Assembly: GCA_958299035.1 (NCBI GenBank) | Contig: CATQJL010000112.1 | Span: forward strand, 57,891,823-57,955,822 | Direction: 5' to 3' | From: Cylicocyclus nassatus | Lineage: Eukaryota; Nematoda; Chromadorea; Rhabditida; Strongylidae | Length of the DNA stretch: 64,000 bases | Shown here: in pieces, positions 55,005 to 64,000 of the stretch | Position numbering within the stretch: the stretch's first letter is position 1 | Layout of the letters: each line of letters begins with the position of its first letter | Notes under the pieces: model-generated | What the model saw: the letters and a program-made list of their open reading frames with translations, nothing else | The model's database searches: none | What the model was told of the DNA's origin: nothing | Translations under genes and position numbers: made by a program

Positions 55005-56219
55005 GTTCTCAAACAATTAAAGGCTTTCAACTGACAGCCACAAAGCCACCGCCAAAATTCACCAAAAGCGCCATACCCACTACTTAATCATATGAAGTCA
55101 ATCTGTTGTCTTTCATTGCGTTTTCATATGCTTTCTCAAAGTCCTTTGCAAGCGCTTTTCTCACATCGTACATCATCCTAGATTAAATCTGAGTCATGTG
55201 TCATCGGTATCAAATCTCTTTGGTGTTTTCCGCTCCGCAATGGTTTCGTGCGCAAGTTTCGCATCGCACATGCACGACGGGGGACGTTCGCACCTGGCGC
55301 TTTGCCAGTCGTCATCAGCCGATTTCGCAGCCCATCAAATCGTTTTTTGGCTAGTTAATCTTTATTTTCTCTTTTCTTCTCAAGATCTTCGCTAAGAAAG
55401 TGAAGGGCAGGCCCTAATCAAACAGATGTCTATGCTTTTTTGCGATAACGCCTAGAAGGGTCGGGCCAGACTGCGCGGCGTACGCTACGTACGCAGCGTA
55501 CGCCGCGTATGCTCCTATGATGAAATATACCGAGCGTACGCTGCGTACGCCGCGTACGCCGCTTCCCCGCGAAGTCTGGCTCAACCCGAAAAGTGAATTT
55601 TCTATAACCTAATAATTTGCTGCGACCGATCCTGACTGTTTTTCTTGCTCTTTGTATCTTTACTCAATAATCAGCGAAAAAAGGTTGAAATGGTTTAGCT
55701 TTCACAGGAAGTTCGAAAACAGATCAACAGTGAAATTTCACTCTCCTAGTCTTATTGCAAAAAAAGCATATACATTTGTCTGATTAAGGTCGGCCCATCA
55801 CTTTTGCAGCGGAAATTATGAAAAGAAAAGCGATAATAAATAACTAGCCAAAAAACGATTTGATGGGCTGCGAAATCAGCTGATGACGACTGGCAAAGCG
55901 CCAAATGTGAAGGCCGCCCCATCTGCATGGGCGATGTAACGTGCGCACCAAACCAGTGCGGCGCGGAAGACACCAAAGCGAATTGATACCGATGTCACAT
56001 GACTCATGACTTAATCTAGGATGATGTACGATGTGAGGAAACCGCTATACATACACGATGTGAGAAAAGCGCTTACAAAGGACTTTGATAAGGCACATGA
56101 AAACGCAATGAAAGACAACAGATTGACTTCATATGATCAATTAATGGGTATGGCGCTTTTGATAAGTTTTGGCGGTGGCTTTGTGGCTGTCGGTTGAGAG
56201 CCTTTGATTGTTTGAGAAC
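55005..56219. mobile_element. Foldback element, about 440-bp arms
   Basis: GTTCTCAAACAATTAAAGGC at 55005 pairs with the inverted GCCTTTGATTGTTTGAGAAC ending 56219. The arms stay aligned through AAAACGATTTGATGGGCTGC and GCATA.ACATYTGTYTGATTA. The two frames sharing WRSHLALCQSSSADFAAHQI-like peptides (55198-55395 plus, 55752-55976 minus) are mirror images from the arms, not genes. Confidence 0.75.
55458..55587. mobile_element. MITE nested in the foldback centre
   Basis: GGGTCGGGCCAGACTGCGCG pairs with the inverted CGCGAAGTCTGGCTCAACCC end; inner GCGTACGC repeats make it strongly palindromic. 130 bp, no coding capacity. Confidence 0.6.
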
Positions 56220-58771
56220 GTCCCCAATCTTTTCCAACGTTTCATTTATCACAGTCATTACAAGTGTTGCAATAGATCCATTGTTGTCTTTGCACCTACC
56301 GTTGTTTCCTTGCAAAACGTGTGGATTTTTAGCTTTGTTGAATTACTCATGATATATGGGTTATGGTTCATTTGTTTACAGACGCATTTGGAACTACCTG
56401 CAGTTGTTATAAATTTCTTGCCAAATCTCTAGTGTGTATATATTGTCAACATTACTCAGGATATGACAATTCGGAAACTCATTGTGTTACTGAAATCCTA
56501 GGACTTTCATAAACTTAAGAGGTTAATAAGATAAAAGTTGTTAGTTCTAGGAATTTTACGTTTTTCCAAGCTAATCTTCTTGACGCCTCTTTTTCCTGAG
56601 CAAGTTTCAAAAATGTAAAAAGTTTTTTTATTCAATTTGTTATGTCAGTTTGTCCCCTTGAATAATCGCGCTTAGAAAAAGGAGCAGTTCAAAGTCATCT
56701 GTTTGAGTTAAAAATTGTTGCAGCCACAGATGTGATGCATAAGTAACCGCAAGTCTACAAGTCAGTAATGCATTTTTCAACCGAGAGATTCCCGATGTGC
56801 TAATAAGAGGTTTGACGAATCAGAGATCGTCAATTTCGAAAAGCTTAAGTGTTACTATATAGGTTGCAGACAATTCTGCATAAGGTAAACTGTATCATAC
56901 AGCTTTGTTTGAAGAATCCCTTTGTTCTTCTTTGCTGTACTCTATGGTTTATTGCAGAAAAATGCACTTTATTGAAGTGCGCTTACGTGCTTGTTAAACT
57001 ATGTAATCACCTTGTATTCACTGTTTCGTGCACGTAAAAACAACTATCATGTGTTTCTTGCTATTTTAACATGTTTCGTGTAAACGTAGAGATATGTAAA
57101 GATGATACCCCCGCTTCTCTGTACTTTGGAAAGTATTTGAATGCTAACATTATTCTTCATGACAGCATATACCAATAGTAGAGGAAATTGTAAGATTTGC
57201 ACAGCTATGGACTAATATTGTCTATATACTGTTTTCGAAATCTCATCTCTAAATAGGCAATGGTAATTGGAGTTATAAAGTCATGCTGAGCAAAGAAATC
57301 CCAGAGTTACCGAAATGTTCGATGCAGTAGTAAAACTTCTTGTCATTCTGATTCCAACAGTCAAAGCTCCAGGTATGGCCACCATTTTTCATGCTCAATC
57401 TAGGGAGTTTTATTAATTGAAAATTGTTGTATAATGGGTTCGTCTCCTTATTTTCTTTCGATTTTTATCAATGATATTTACTTCTTTGAAATAAAGCCTG
57501 TAGATTTTTGAAAGCTTTAAGTCTGCTCTGCAAAATCATATGCGTCTTCCCCCAACTTAGCGAAATTTTAGAAAAGATTTTTGGCATTGCAAGGAAAATT
57601 CCAAAAGGAGAAAAATTCATTTTCGACATTTTTTCTCCCCAAATTTTTCCGTTTTCCACTGATGAAGTTCATTCACCAAGCTTGACAACAAACAAAACAA
57701 TCTACTAGACCCTCATGCCTGTATTTCACTATTCGTGCTTGCTCCTTCTCATATAGCAACTTTTCACTTCTTTTTTTCGAAACTTTTGAAACTTGGCGAA
57801 GCAAGACTTTGCCGCGGCGATGTTGTCTACCTAAGCTGTGGGATCCCAAACATCGAATTTGCAAGTTAACTTATGAATTCGATGAATTTATAGTCGGAGA
57901 CCATCTCTTCTGACTTTTCTTGATCCGTGTACCGCCCTCTCTCAGGATTGCCTTTGGATTCTCAACATCAACACTGAAGAGACGCTGAAAAAGGAGAATT
58001 TAAAAAGGAGAATTTTCCTATTACACAACTCAATATGATTCCTTTACGTCGCACCTATGTCGCAAAGCAGCTCGTTTAGTTTCTTGAAATCTTGGCAAAT
58101 AATCAAACTTAATCTGACAATGCTGCTGAACAACGCTCTTTCAAAGTTTCAATTCGTTAGCAAAGTTTATACGTTTGAAATCTGTTATTCGTGCCTTATA
58201 GTACCTGGGTTATTTCAAAACTTCCGTTCTTTGTACCACTTTCTAATTTGTTGATTTCGAAGGGCAAACCATTTTTCACAAACACTGCTTATATCGCTCA
58301 AGCTTGTAGGCATTTGTTCATTCTGTATCTTCGCACTTTCAAGAAACAGCAAGAGACATGTAGAATTTTTTTCTTGCTCTAAGGCCGTCAAATCAACAGG
58401 CAAAAGAGGAAATTCTTTTTGAAACGTCATGTAATCGAGCCTTGTGCTGCGAATTGGAAAAAAGAATAATTTTATAAATGTTGAACTCGTGTAATTAGCG
58501 TACATGTGGCCATCGTTGAGGCCTTATAGGTCGCGCGAAACTTATAAGCGCAATGCAATCACCGAACTTGTATAATGAGATTAAACCTAGAACACTACAT
58601 ACCAAAGCAAGGAAAGGACTTTTTCATTCGTCAGCTATGAACAAAGTCAGATCGAGTATTTTCTGCCACCTCAAAAATAACGACATAATTGATTCTCTCG
58701 CTTTTTTGCAAAAAGATTTCATGAGAAGACCGAGTGAAATTCGTGCTGTTTAGTTCACTATTGACTCTACC
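56220..58771. other. Non-coding flank, nothing assigned
   Basis: AT-rich. The frames near 57.5-57.7 and 58.2-58.5 kb (63-96 codons) have no domain or splice context I can defend. Confidence 0.35.
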
Positions 58772-58945
58772 ATTTGATTCAAATGGCTTGGCATCTCAAA
58801 AGGCGGGGCTTCGTGACCTAATTAAAGCTAGGTAATGATCAGAGAGCACTCGTGCGAGAGAGACGCAGGTGCGTCGCGGGCGCGAGCGGCCTCAATTAGA
58901 TCACAAACCCCGCCCTAATGGTGCCAAGCCAAATTGAATCAAATG
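58772..58945. repeat. Imperfect-stem repeat, copy 3
   Basis: TTTGATTCAAATGGCTTGGC and GGCGGGGCTTCGTGACCTAA pair with the inverted right arm ending GCCAAATTGAATCAAAT. The centre GTGCGTCGCGGGCGCGAGCG matches 41443-41605 and 11161-11305, while the outer stem differs from them in sequence but is still inverted. Confidence 0.6.
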
Positions 58946-59740
58946 TTACAAGAAGCAATACTTGCGCACTTCTATTGCATTCCAGATCATGTTATGAATT
59001 TTCGAAGTAGATCTACCATGATGTTTTGCGATCTTCCTAAGGAATTGTTCTCGTTGTGCTGCTGTAATCTTTAAGCATACTTTGAACTGCCAATGATTCG
59101 TAAATTGCAACGCAATCACTAGTTGGCTAAATTATAAGGGTAAACGGTAAAAAGTGGGATACCTAGGAGATAACTGTAGATTTTTCAAGAAATAGAAGTG
59201 ATGAGCTTTGCACATTTGAAAGATTAGATTATATTATTGTCTTTCAGACAATACCTATGCAGGGTGATTTACATACCTAATAATTTTTCTACTTGCTGAA
59301 ATGCGAAGTTAATCACTTCGACAAATTATAAGCTTCTAGAAGTATCTGCGCAGTGAAACATGCGAAATCATCCAAAGTACCACTGCTGCAATGAATGAAG
59401 GCACAGTTATCAAACCCATTATTGCTTGCTAGCCGCAACGGTTGAAATCAGGAGATAAGATCATTAACAGTTTCAAGAACGAAGACACGTATTATTTACT
59501 TCTTTGCACGTTTTCTGGCGTTTTCCGTTTTTTTGCACGTGGCCGCACGTTTTCTGGCCACCTTCGGATGGCTTGAAAAATGCCAATTTTGACTAGCTTT
59601 GATAGAGCTTTTCACGTTCTGTCCATCCATTTGCTGTCTAGCTCAATTTTTCCTATCTTAGAAAATTATAGATCAAACCATGATTTTACGGTTTTTATTG
59701 CGCCTTTAATTCGCAATTTTTCAAGATTGAAACCATGCAG
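58946..59740. other. Unassigned non-coding stretch
   Basis: AT-rich; nothing recognised. Confidence 0.3.
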
Positions 59741-59790
59741 AATCAAGTACCATTTGAAAGAGCAGGAACTCTTTCAAATGGTACTTGATT
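59741..59790. repeat. Perfect palindrome, 22-base arms
   Basis: AATCAAGTACCATTTGAAAG plus AG (59741-59762) is exactly inverted at 59769-59790 with a six-base loop. It lies just upstream of the LINE's truncated 5' end. Confidence 0.85.
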
Positions 59791-59819
59791 AGGAGTAATT
59801 TAGTAAATTAAATTAAGTT

Positions 59820-59865
59820 CAGTCTAGTAATTTATCTCGATCATACGAGATAAATTACTAGACTG
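59820..59865. repeat. Second perfect palindrome, 20-base arms
   Basis: CAGTCTAGTAATTTATCTCG (59820-59839) is exactly inverted at 59846-59865 around ATCATA. It touches the start of LINE-derived sequence. Confidence 0.85.
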
Positions 59866-61981
59866 GTTTGAAAGATTCAAAATAATTCCCCCAGAACAAC
59901 ACGGCTTTATGCGTGGTTCATCTACCGTTACTCAGCTGATAGACTGCACGCATGACTGGATTGTGGCCACCAAGAATGGTCATGAAATCGATGTTATCTA
60001 CTTCGATTTGTCCAAGGCGTTTGACCTATAAGTCACTCTAAACTATTATTTAAGCTGAAGCATTACGGCATCAGAGGAGCTCTTTTTGATTGGCTTAGTT
60101 CTTACTTAAGCTACAGATACATGACTGTCCGAGTTGGTAAGGCACATTCTGGTCACTTTCCATGTCCTAGTGGGCTTCCTCAGGGAGGGGCACTTTCACC
60201 ACTTCTTTTTATCATTTACACTGCCGAACTACTCAGAATCTTGAAAACCCATCCTAACGTTCATGTGCTAATGTACGCTGACGACATTAAAATTTTCGCT
60301 ACTTACAATAACGAAAACCGCAGCGTTGTGAGGGGAGCCTTACAGCGTTCCATAGATGCCATGATTCGATGGTGCGCTGAGTGGGACATCTCTGTCAATG
60401 TTGCTAAGAGTTCCGTGCTCCACATTGGCACAGAACGAGAAGTTCTTTATGAACACAGTGGCACAGCTTTGGCCCTTAAAAGATCTATCAAAGATTTGGG
60501 AGTCCTCATTGATGACAAGTTGAAGCCTGATTTACAAATTTCTTCCGTTACAGCACGGGCATTTTCAATCTTATATAAAATATTTCGTAACATAAAGACA
60601 ACTGATATAAAAATATTGCTAAAGCTTTACAAAGCTCTAGCAATCCCCGTGCTAGAATATGCAAGCCAAGTATGGTGTCCCTTCCTTAGAAAGCATAAAC
60701 GAAGCTTGGAGAGCGTTCAGAAAGTCTTTACTAGACTTTTATTTTTTCGATGTTTTTCTAGTTCAGCCTATCCCCATTCTCTTCCCACATACGAAGAACG
60801 CCTGAGATTACTAAAAATGGGGAGTCTGTCTTACCGTCGTACCGTTCATGATCTTATGCTTGCTTTCAGAATTTATAGGGGTGAAACAAGGTTAAAACCT
60901 TCCAAATACTGGGTGTTTAGACCCAACCACGGAAAGACTACCGGTTTTTCCATTCATACGATTTCAGCAAATGGTGGGCGGAAACAATTTCGTTTTTTTC
61001 TTGGATATGATTTCTTTAGTCGTACACAAAAAATGCTGCAAAAACTACCTCGTGAAATTTTAGCTTCTAAAGATAGTAAAATTTTCAAACTCAAACTGAA
61101 AAAAGTAAATCTAAATGAAATACTTCAGGTTGAACAGAGCTTATGACATCTATAATGTACGTGGATATGTGTCGTTCATTCCAATTGTCATATTAACTTC
61201 TTCATGATCACTGCTCGTCCTGCCTTTATTTATGCGTTTCACTCAATTCGGAGTTTTTAAACTACAAACTCAATTTCCATTACGACAACTTGTGTTTTTT
61301 TTAGTAACATTTCTTTTTACATGTCTTACTAATCCATGTTTTGTCATTATGGTAATTGAGGTCTAAACAATTTGCCCATTTCTATCAGTACAGCTTGTTG
61401 ACTTGCTCTAGTTGATACATAAAAAGTGAAACTCATTGATATTCTCTTGGAGTCATTGGACTCTCCCCGGAATCATTTGGGCAAGGTTCTTTAGTACTAT
61501 TTCATCAACCGAGCCCCGCTTTGCTTATTTTAGCAAGAGCATTTTCTGCTGGCAAACGAGGTGGTATGATTACCACTCCATAGATTACACTAGCTTAATA
61601 TGATCTTACTCACATATGAGTCATTCATTCTCTACAATCCTTACTGCTATCCATTTGAGTCACTACACTCTCCTCGGCATACTGGTTTGGTGAGATTAGA
61701 CAGTTTTTCAACCATCAAACCGTTTGCTTGTTTGAATCAAAATTTTTGCTGGCAAATAAGGGGGCATGGGTACCATCTCCATGAAACACACTAATTCAGT
61801 TCTGTTGGCTACACTCTTAGAGCAGTCACAAACAGGCTTTCATCACACTTCCAATAATCTAGTCCAAATGCTTAGACCCAAATTACATAATGAATTATCG
61901 TGGTATTAGAGTATGAGCAACTGTATATTTTTGTCTTTTTAATGAACGCCTATAGCGTATGTAATAAATAAATAAATAAAC
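59866..61981 (+). mobile_element. 5'-truncated CR1/Jockey-like LINE
   Basis: Contains the C-terminal part of a reverse transcriptase (59877-61146), about 0.83 kb of 3' sequence, and an (AATA)n tail at 61962-61981, as in CR1-type elements. No endonuclease or ORF1 is present, so the copy is 5'-truncated and immobile by itself. No target duplication could be identified. Confidence 0.75.
59877..61146 (+). pseudogene. Reverse transcriptase fragment with frameshift
   Basis: Non-LTR reverse transcriptase, catalysing target-primed cDNA synthesis in intact elements. The first frame reads PPEQHGFMRGSSTVTQLID... to YFDLSKAFD (RT motif A region), then stops at about 60029. The second frame (open from about 60038, ATG at 60121) carries GLPQGGALSPLLF and the YADD box (LMYADDIKIF), followed by the DLGV.ID..L, LEYASQVWCP and SLESVQKVFTRLLF blocks typical of the CR1/Jockey group, ending at 61146. 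The frameshift and missing N-terminus mean it is not functional. The 341-codon open part suggests modest age. Confidence 0.85.
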
Positions 61982-62013
61982 TCTTTTGAATGGTACGTAA
62001 CTCGCCTCATAAC
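61982..62013. other. Spacer between LINE tail and possible LTR
   Basis: Short stretch without features. Confidence 0.3.
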
Positions 62014-62300
62014 TGTATGTACGGTATGGCAGCGCAAGACTGAGAGATGTTCAAGAAACTCTGCTCGAGTTCTTCAAACGCCACGCGTAGGGTTGTGGGA
62101 GAGGAGCGTCAAGGCTTTGCCAGAATAATAGGCGAAGGCTTATATAAGCGACGTTCGAGTTGCAGCCTGCCAGCCAGTTGCAGCCTCAGACATTCGTGGT
62201 TAAACTTGCAAACTCAGCTTTTCTCATTCTTTTCTTTGTTGCACACCTTCGGTATGGGGGCAAACAAGTCGCTAAAGTATAATAAATATATATAGTAACA
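62014..62300 (+). mobile_element. Possible solo LTR
   Basis: Bounded by TGTATGTACGG and TATAGTAACA (TG...CA form), with TATATAAG at about 62140 and AATAAA near 62280, the order expected of LTR promoter and polyadenylation signals. No matching 4-6 bp target duplication is visible and no internal retroelement domain follows, so it could be an unrelated promoter-like repeat. Confidence 0.3.
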
Positions 62301-62699
62301 GTGCGTCACCTCCGCTTCGCGGAGGTTCGCACTGGCTCTACTTCCGTATGCCTTCCTCATGTTCGCATAATGATGACTTTTAAACTCACCACATGATGCT
62401 GAACATCACAAATGAATCTTAAACAACTGTGCATTTTTGAAGCATCTCCATGTAAGATCGGTAATTTTGAGAAAAAAACTTTTTTGCCGAGGGAAAAAAG
62501 GAATTTGAATGGATTACTGAATTTGTTTCGGTTTGGTAGTCGTTAAAAGGATAATAGTCACTTTCTACATTTCCGTGCAAACCTTGCTAAATCGACTATA
62601 TACGCGATTACCACTTTTTGGCGCTGTTTTCGCAGAAAAACAGACTTTCTGAACACCTTTTGGGCTAGAATTCATAGCACGCAGATTTACGTGTCAGGC
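62301..62699. other. Unassigned; small hairpin at its start
   Basis: CCTCCGCTTCGCGGAGG near 62310-62326 is a perfect hairpin. Nothing else recognised. Confidence 0.35.
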
Positions 62700-62968
62700 A
62701 AATCATGACTTTGCAAAAAGTCGAATTAGCGACCTAGTTTCGCCTGCCAAAAGCCGCGTGGACCCGTTTGACGCGCCAATTTTTATGGACCCGTTCATCG
62801 AACCCACTCGTCCTTGTGCATAGTGGACCTACATGCTGGTGCGGTATGTTATGCAAAATTGTAGCTCGATAGCTTGGCTGCAGCTCCCTCCATGAATTTC
62901 GTGACATACAGACATACAGACACACACACGCACAAAAAGACAGACGCTTAGCGCTTTTTTATAAGTCA
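62700..62968 (-). mobile_element. Helitron-like 5' fragment, third subfamily
   Basis: Reverse complement begins ACTTATAAAAAAGCGCTAAG then a CTGT/GTGT/ATGT microsatellite, as in Helitron 5' ends in this window, but the following sequence is different. The first base pair is AC rather than TC and no 3' hairpin plus CTAG was found. Confidence 0.4.
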
Positions 62969-64000
62969 AGATAACAGACAGTGTTACAAAAGATGGACGT
63001 GCGGTCAAAGTGGCTTTTCGATATGCACATCATCTTGGATGGCACGAAGGGCTGATTCCATATCTGCCTTCCTTGTCTGCGAGCGCTCCGGACGAGGAGG
63101 ATGAGGGTTTGTCTGTGCAAGAAAATAGAGGGACCAACTAGTAAAAAATCTGTCCAGGAAGATTTTCTAATTCGAATGCAGCGGGGAGTGAAGCTGTATT
63201 TAAACTAACGTCCATTGCGAGGAGGGTGCCCTCAATTATCACTGCTGGTCTAGGAAGTATGTTACGTGCGATTTTATTTGAAGGGACCGTTCAATTTGGT
63301 GCTGATAAACGCTCATAACTCTTTGTCCAGAATCGTTCCGCAGATAGGGAAGGCAGATTTGGGATCATCATTTTATGCTCTTCAAGATGGTACTCATCTC
63401 AAAAGGCCACTCTTCCAAATATCCTTTCCTTCTCAGTATAACACGTCTACAAGCTCACTGAATACAAGTAATGCTTGTTCTTTTTTGAAAAGCTTTTTTG
63501 ACCACTCAAACGACGTAAGATTCATCTCACCGCTAGTTGTTCCATCTTAGCTCAGCAGCGAAGGTATTTGAAGATGAAAACAACGAGGCGGCTCAAATTA
63601 ACAGCCACAACCTTTAAAAAACAAACATTTTAGCTTTTGCTGCACTGTGCTCCAAGACTTTTTTACGAGGATTGATACACTTTGCGTACACCAACAATGA
63701 CTTTATCATTTTCTATCGACAAAACTAAAATTAATTTGATTTTTTAGAAAAATCTTCGTTTTTGTCAAGGGAAGTAGCAACAACACCATTGAAGCTAGAA
63801 ATAACCACAACAAAGTGTTCGTTCAGTGTTAACAGAAGTATTTGATAAATATATCATTAAAATTCAGTCCGGCCACCAGAATGTTTCTACTCGGAAGAGA
63901 AAAGAAAAGAGGCAGGGTGTACTGACGGGTAAGCGTTAAAAGAATCTTATTTGTATAGCTTTGGTCGTCTTTGCAATATTAGAATCCATTCTCTCCAGGA
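62969..64000. other. Right edge, nothing assigned
   Basis: No gene supported. The 94-codon plus frame at 63266-63550 has no recognised domain. Confidence 0.3.

Overview
The window is metazoan nuclear DNA, probably from an invertebrate. It has short introns with GT...AG ends (57 and 117 bp are measurable), acceptors such as TTTCAG, TTTTAG and CTTAAG, many Helitron, mariner, hAT and Harbinger-type elements, and a CR1/Jockey-like LINE. Nematode or arthropod would both fit; the sequence alone does not settle it. Most long open frames are chance frames in repeats. I recognise no tRNA, rRNA or CRISPR array.

The one convincing host gene lies on the minus strand from about 44.1 kb down to 3.3 kb or beyond the left edge. 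It was assembled here by hand from splice sites. A signal-peptide exon (43989-44097) is followed by 22 further exons in which every module boundary is a phase-1 intron. They encode twelve copies of a four-cysteine domain, C-x(12-15)-C-x(12-19)-C-x3-C, separated in places by Thr/Ser-rich mucin-like linkers. Seven of the twelve domains are split by a phase-2 intron just before the second Cys; the other five lie uninterrupted in one exon. The readable product is about 911 residues with an open C-terminus. I know no named family for the domain; its second half resembles a Kunitz domain lacking the C2-C4 disulfide.

The gene has grown by internal duplication. Block A (about 1.9-11.35 kb) and block B (about 21.0-28.3 kb, resuming at 39.86-41.69 kb) each carry the same seven exons and are almost identical over several kb. 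A smaller unit (domain plus linker) is repeated at 17.7-16.96 kb and 15.95-12.34 kb. Because all module borders are phase 1, each duplication extends the reading frame without shifting it.

Block B is interrupted by an 11.5-kb insertion (about 28326-39857) absent from block A. It holds a satellite-like array of about 164-bp units (29.3-38.0 kb), with a Helitron and a small hAT element inserted cleanly into array units, and a 3-kb secondary duplication of array plus both insertions. Its right edge is exactly a Helitron 3' end.

The introns and the 44-64 kb flank are full of long inverted-repeat (foldback) elements. For several of them the paralogous block provides an empty site, so exact ends and target duplications can be read. 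From 44.1 to 64 kb I find no host gene: only foldbacks, MITEs, Helitron pieces, a damaged LINE (59.87-61.98 kb) and a possible solo LTR near 62.0-62.3 kb.
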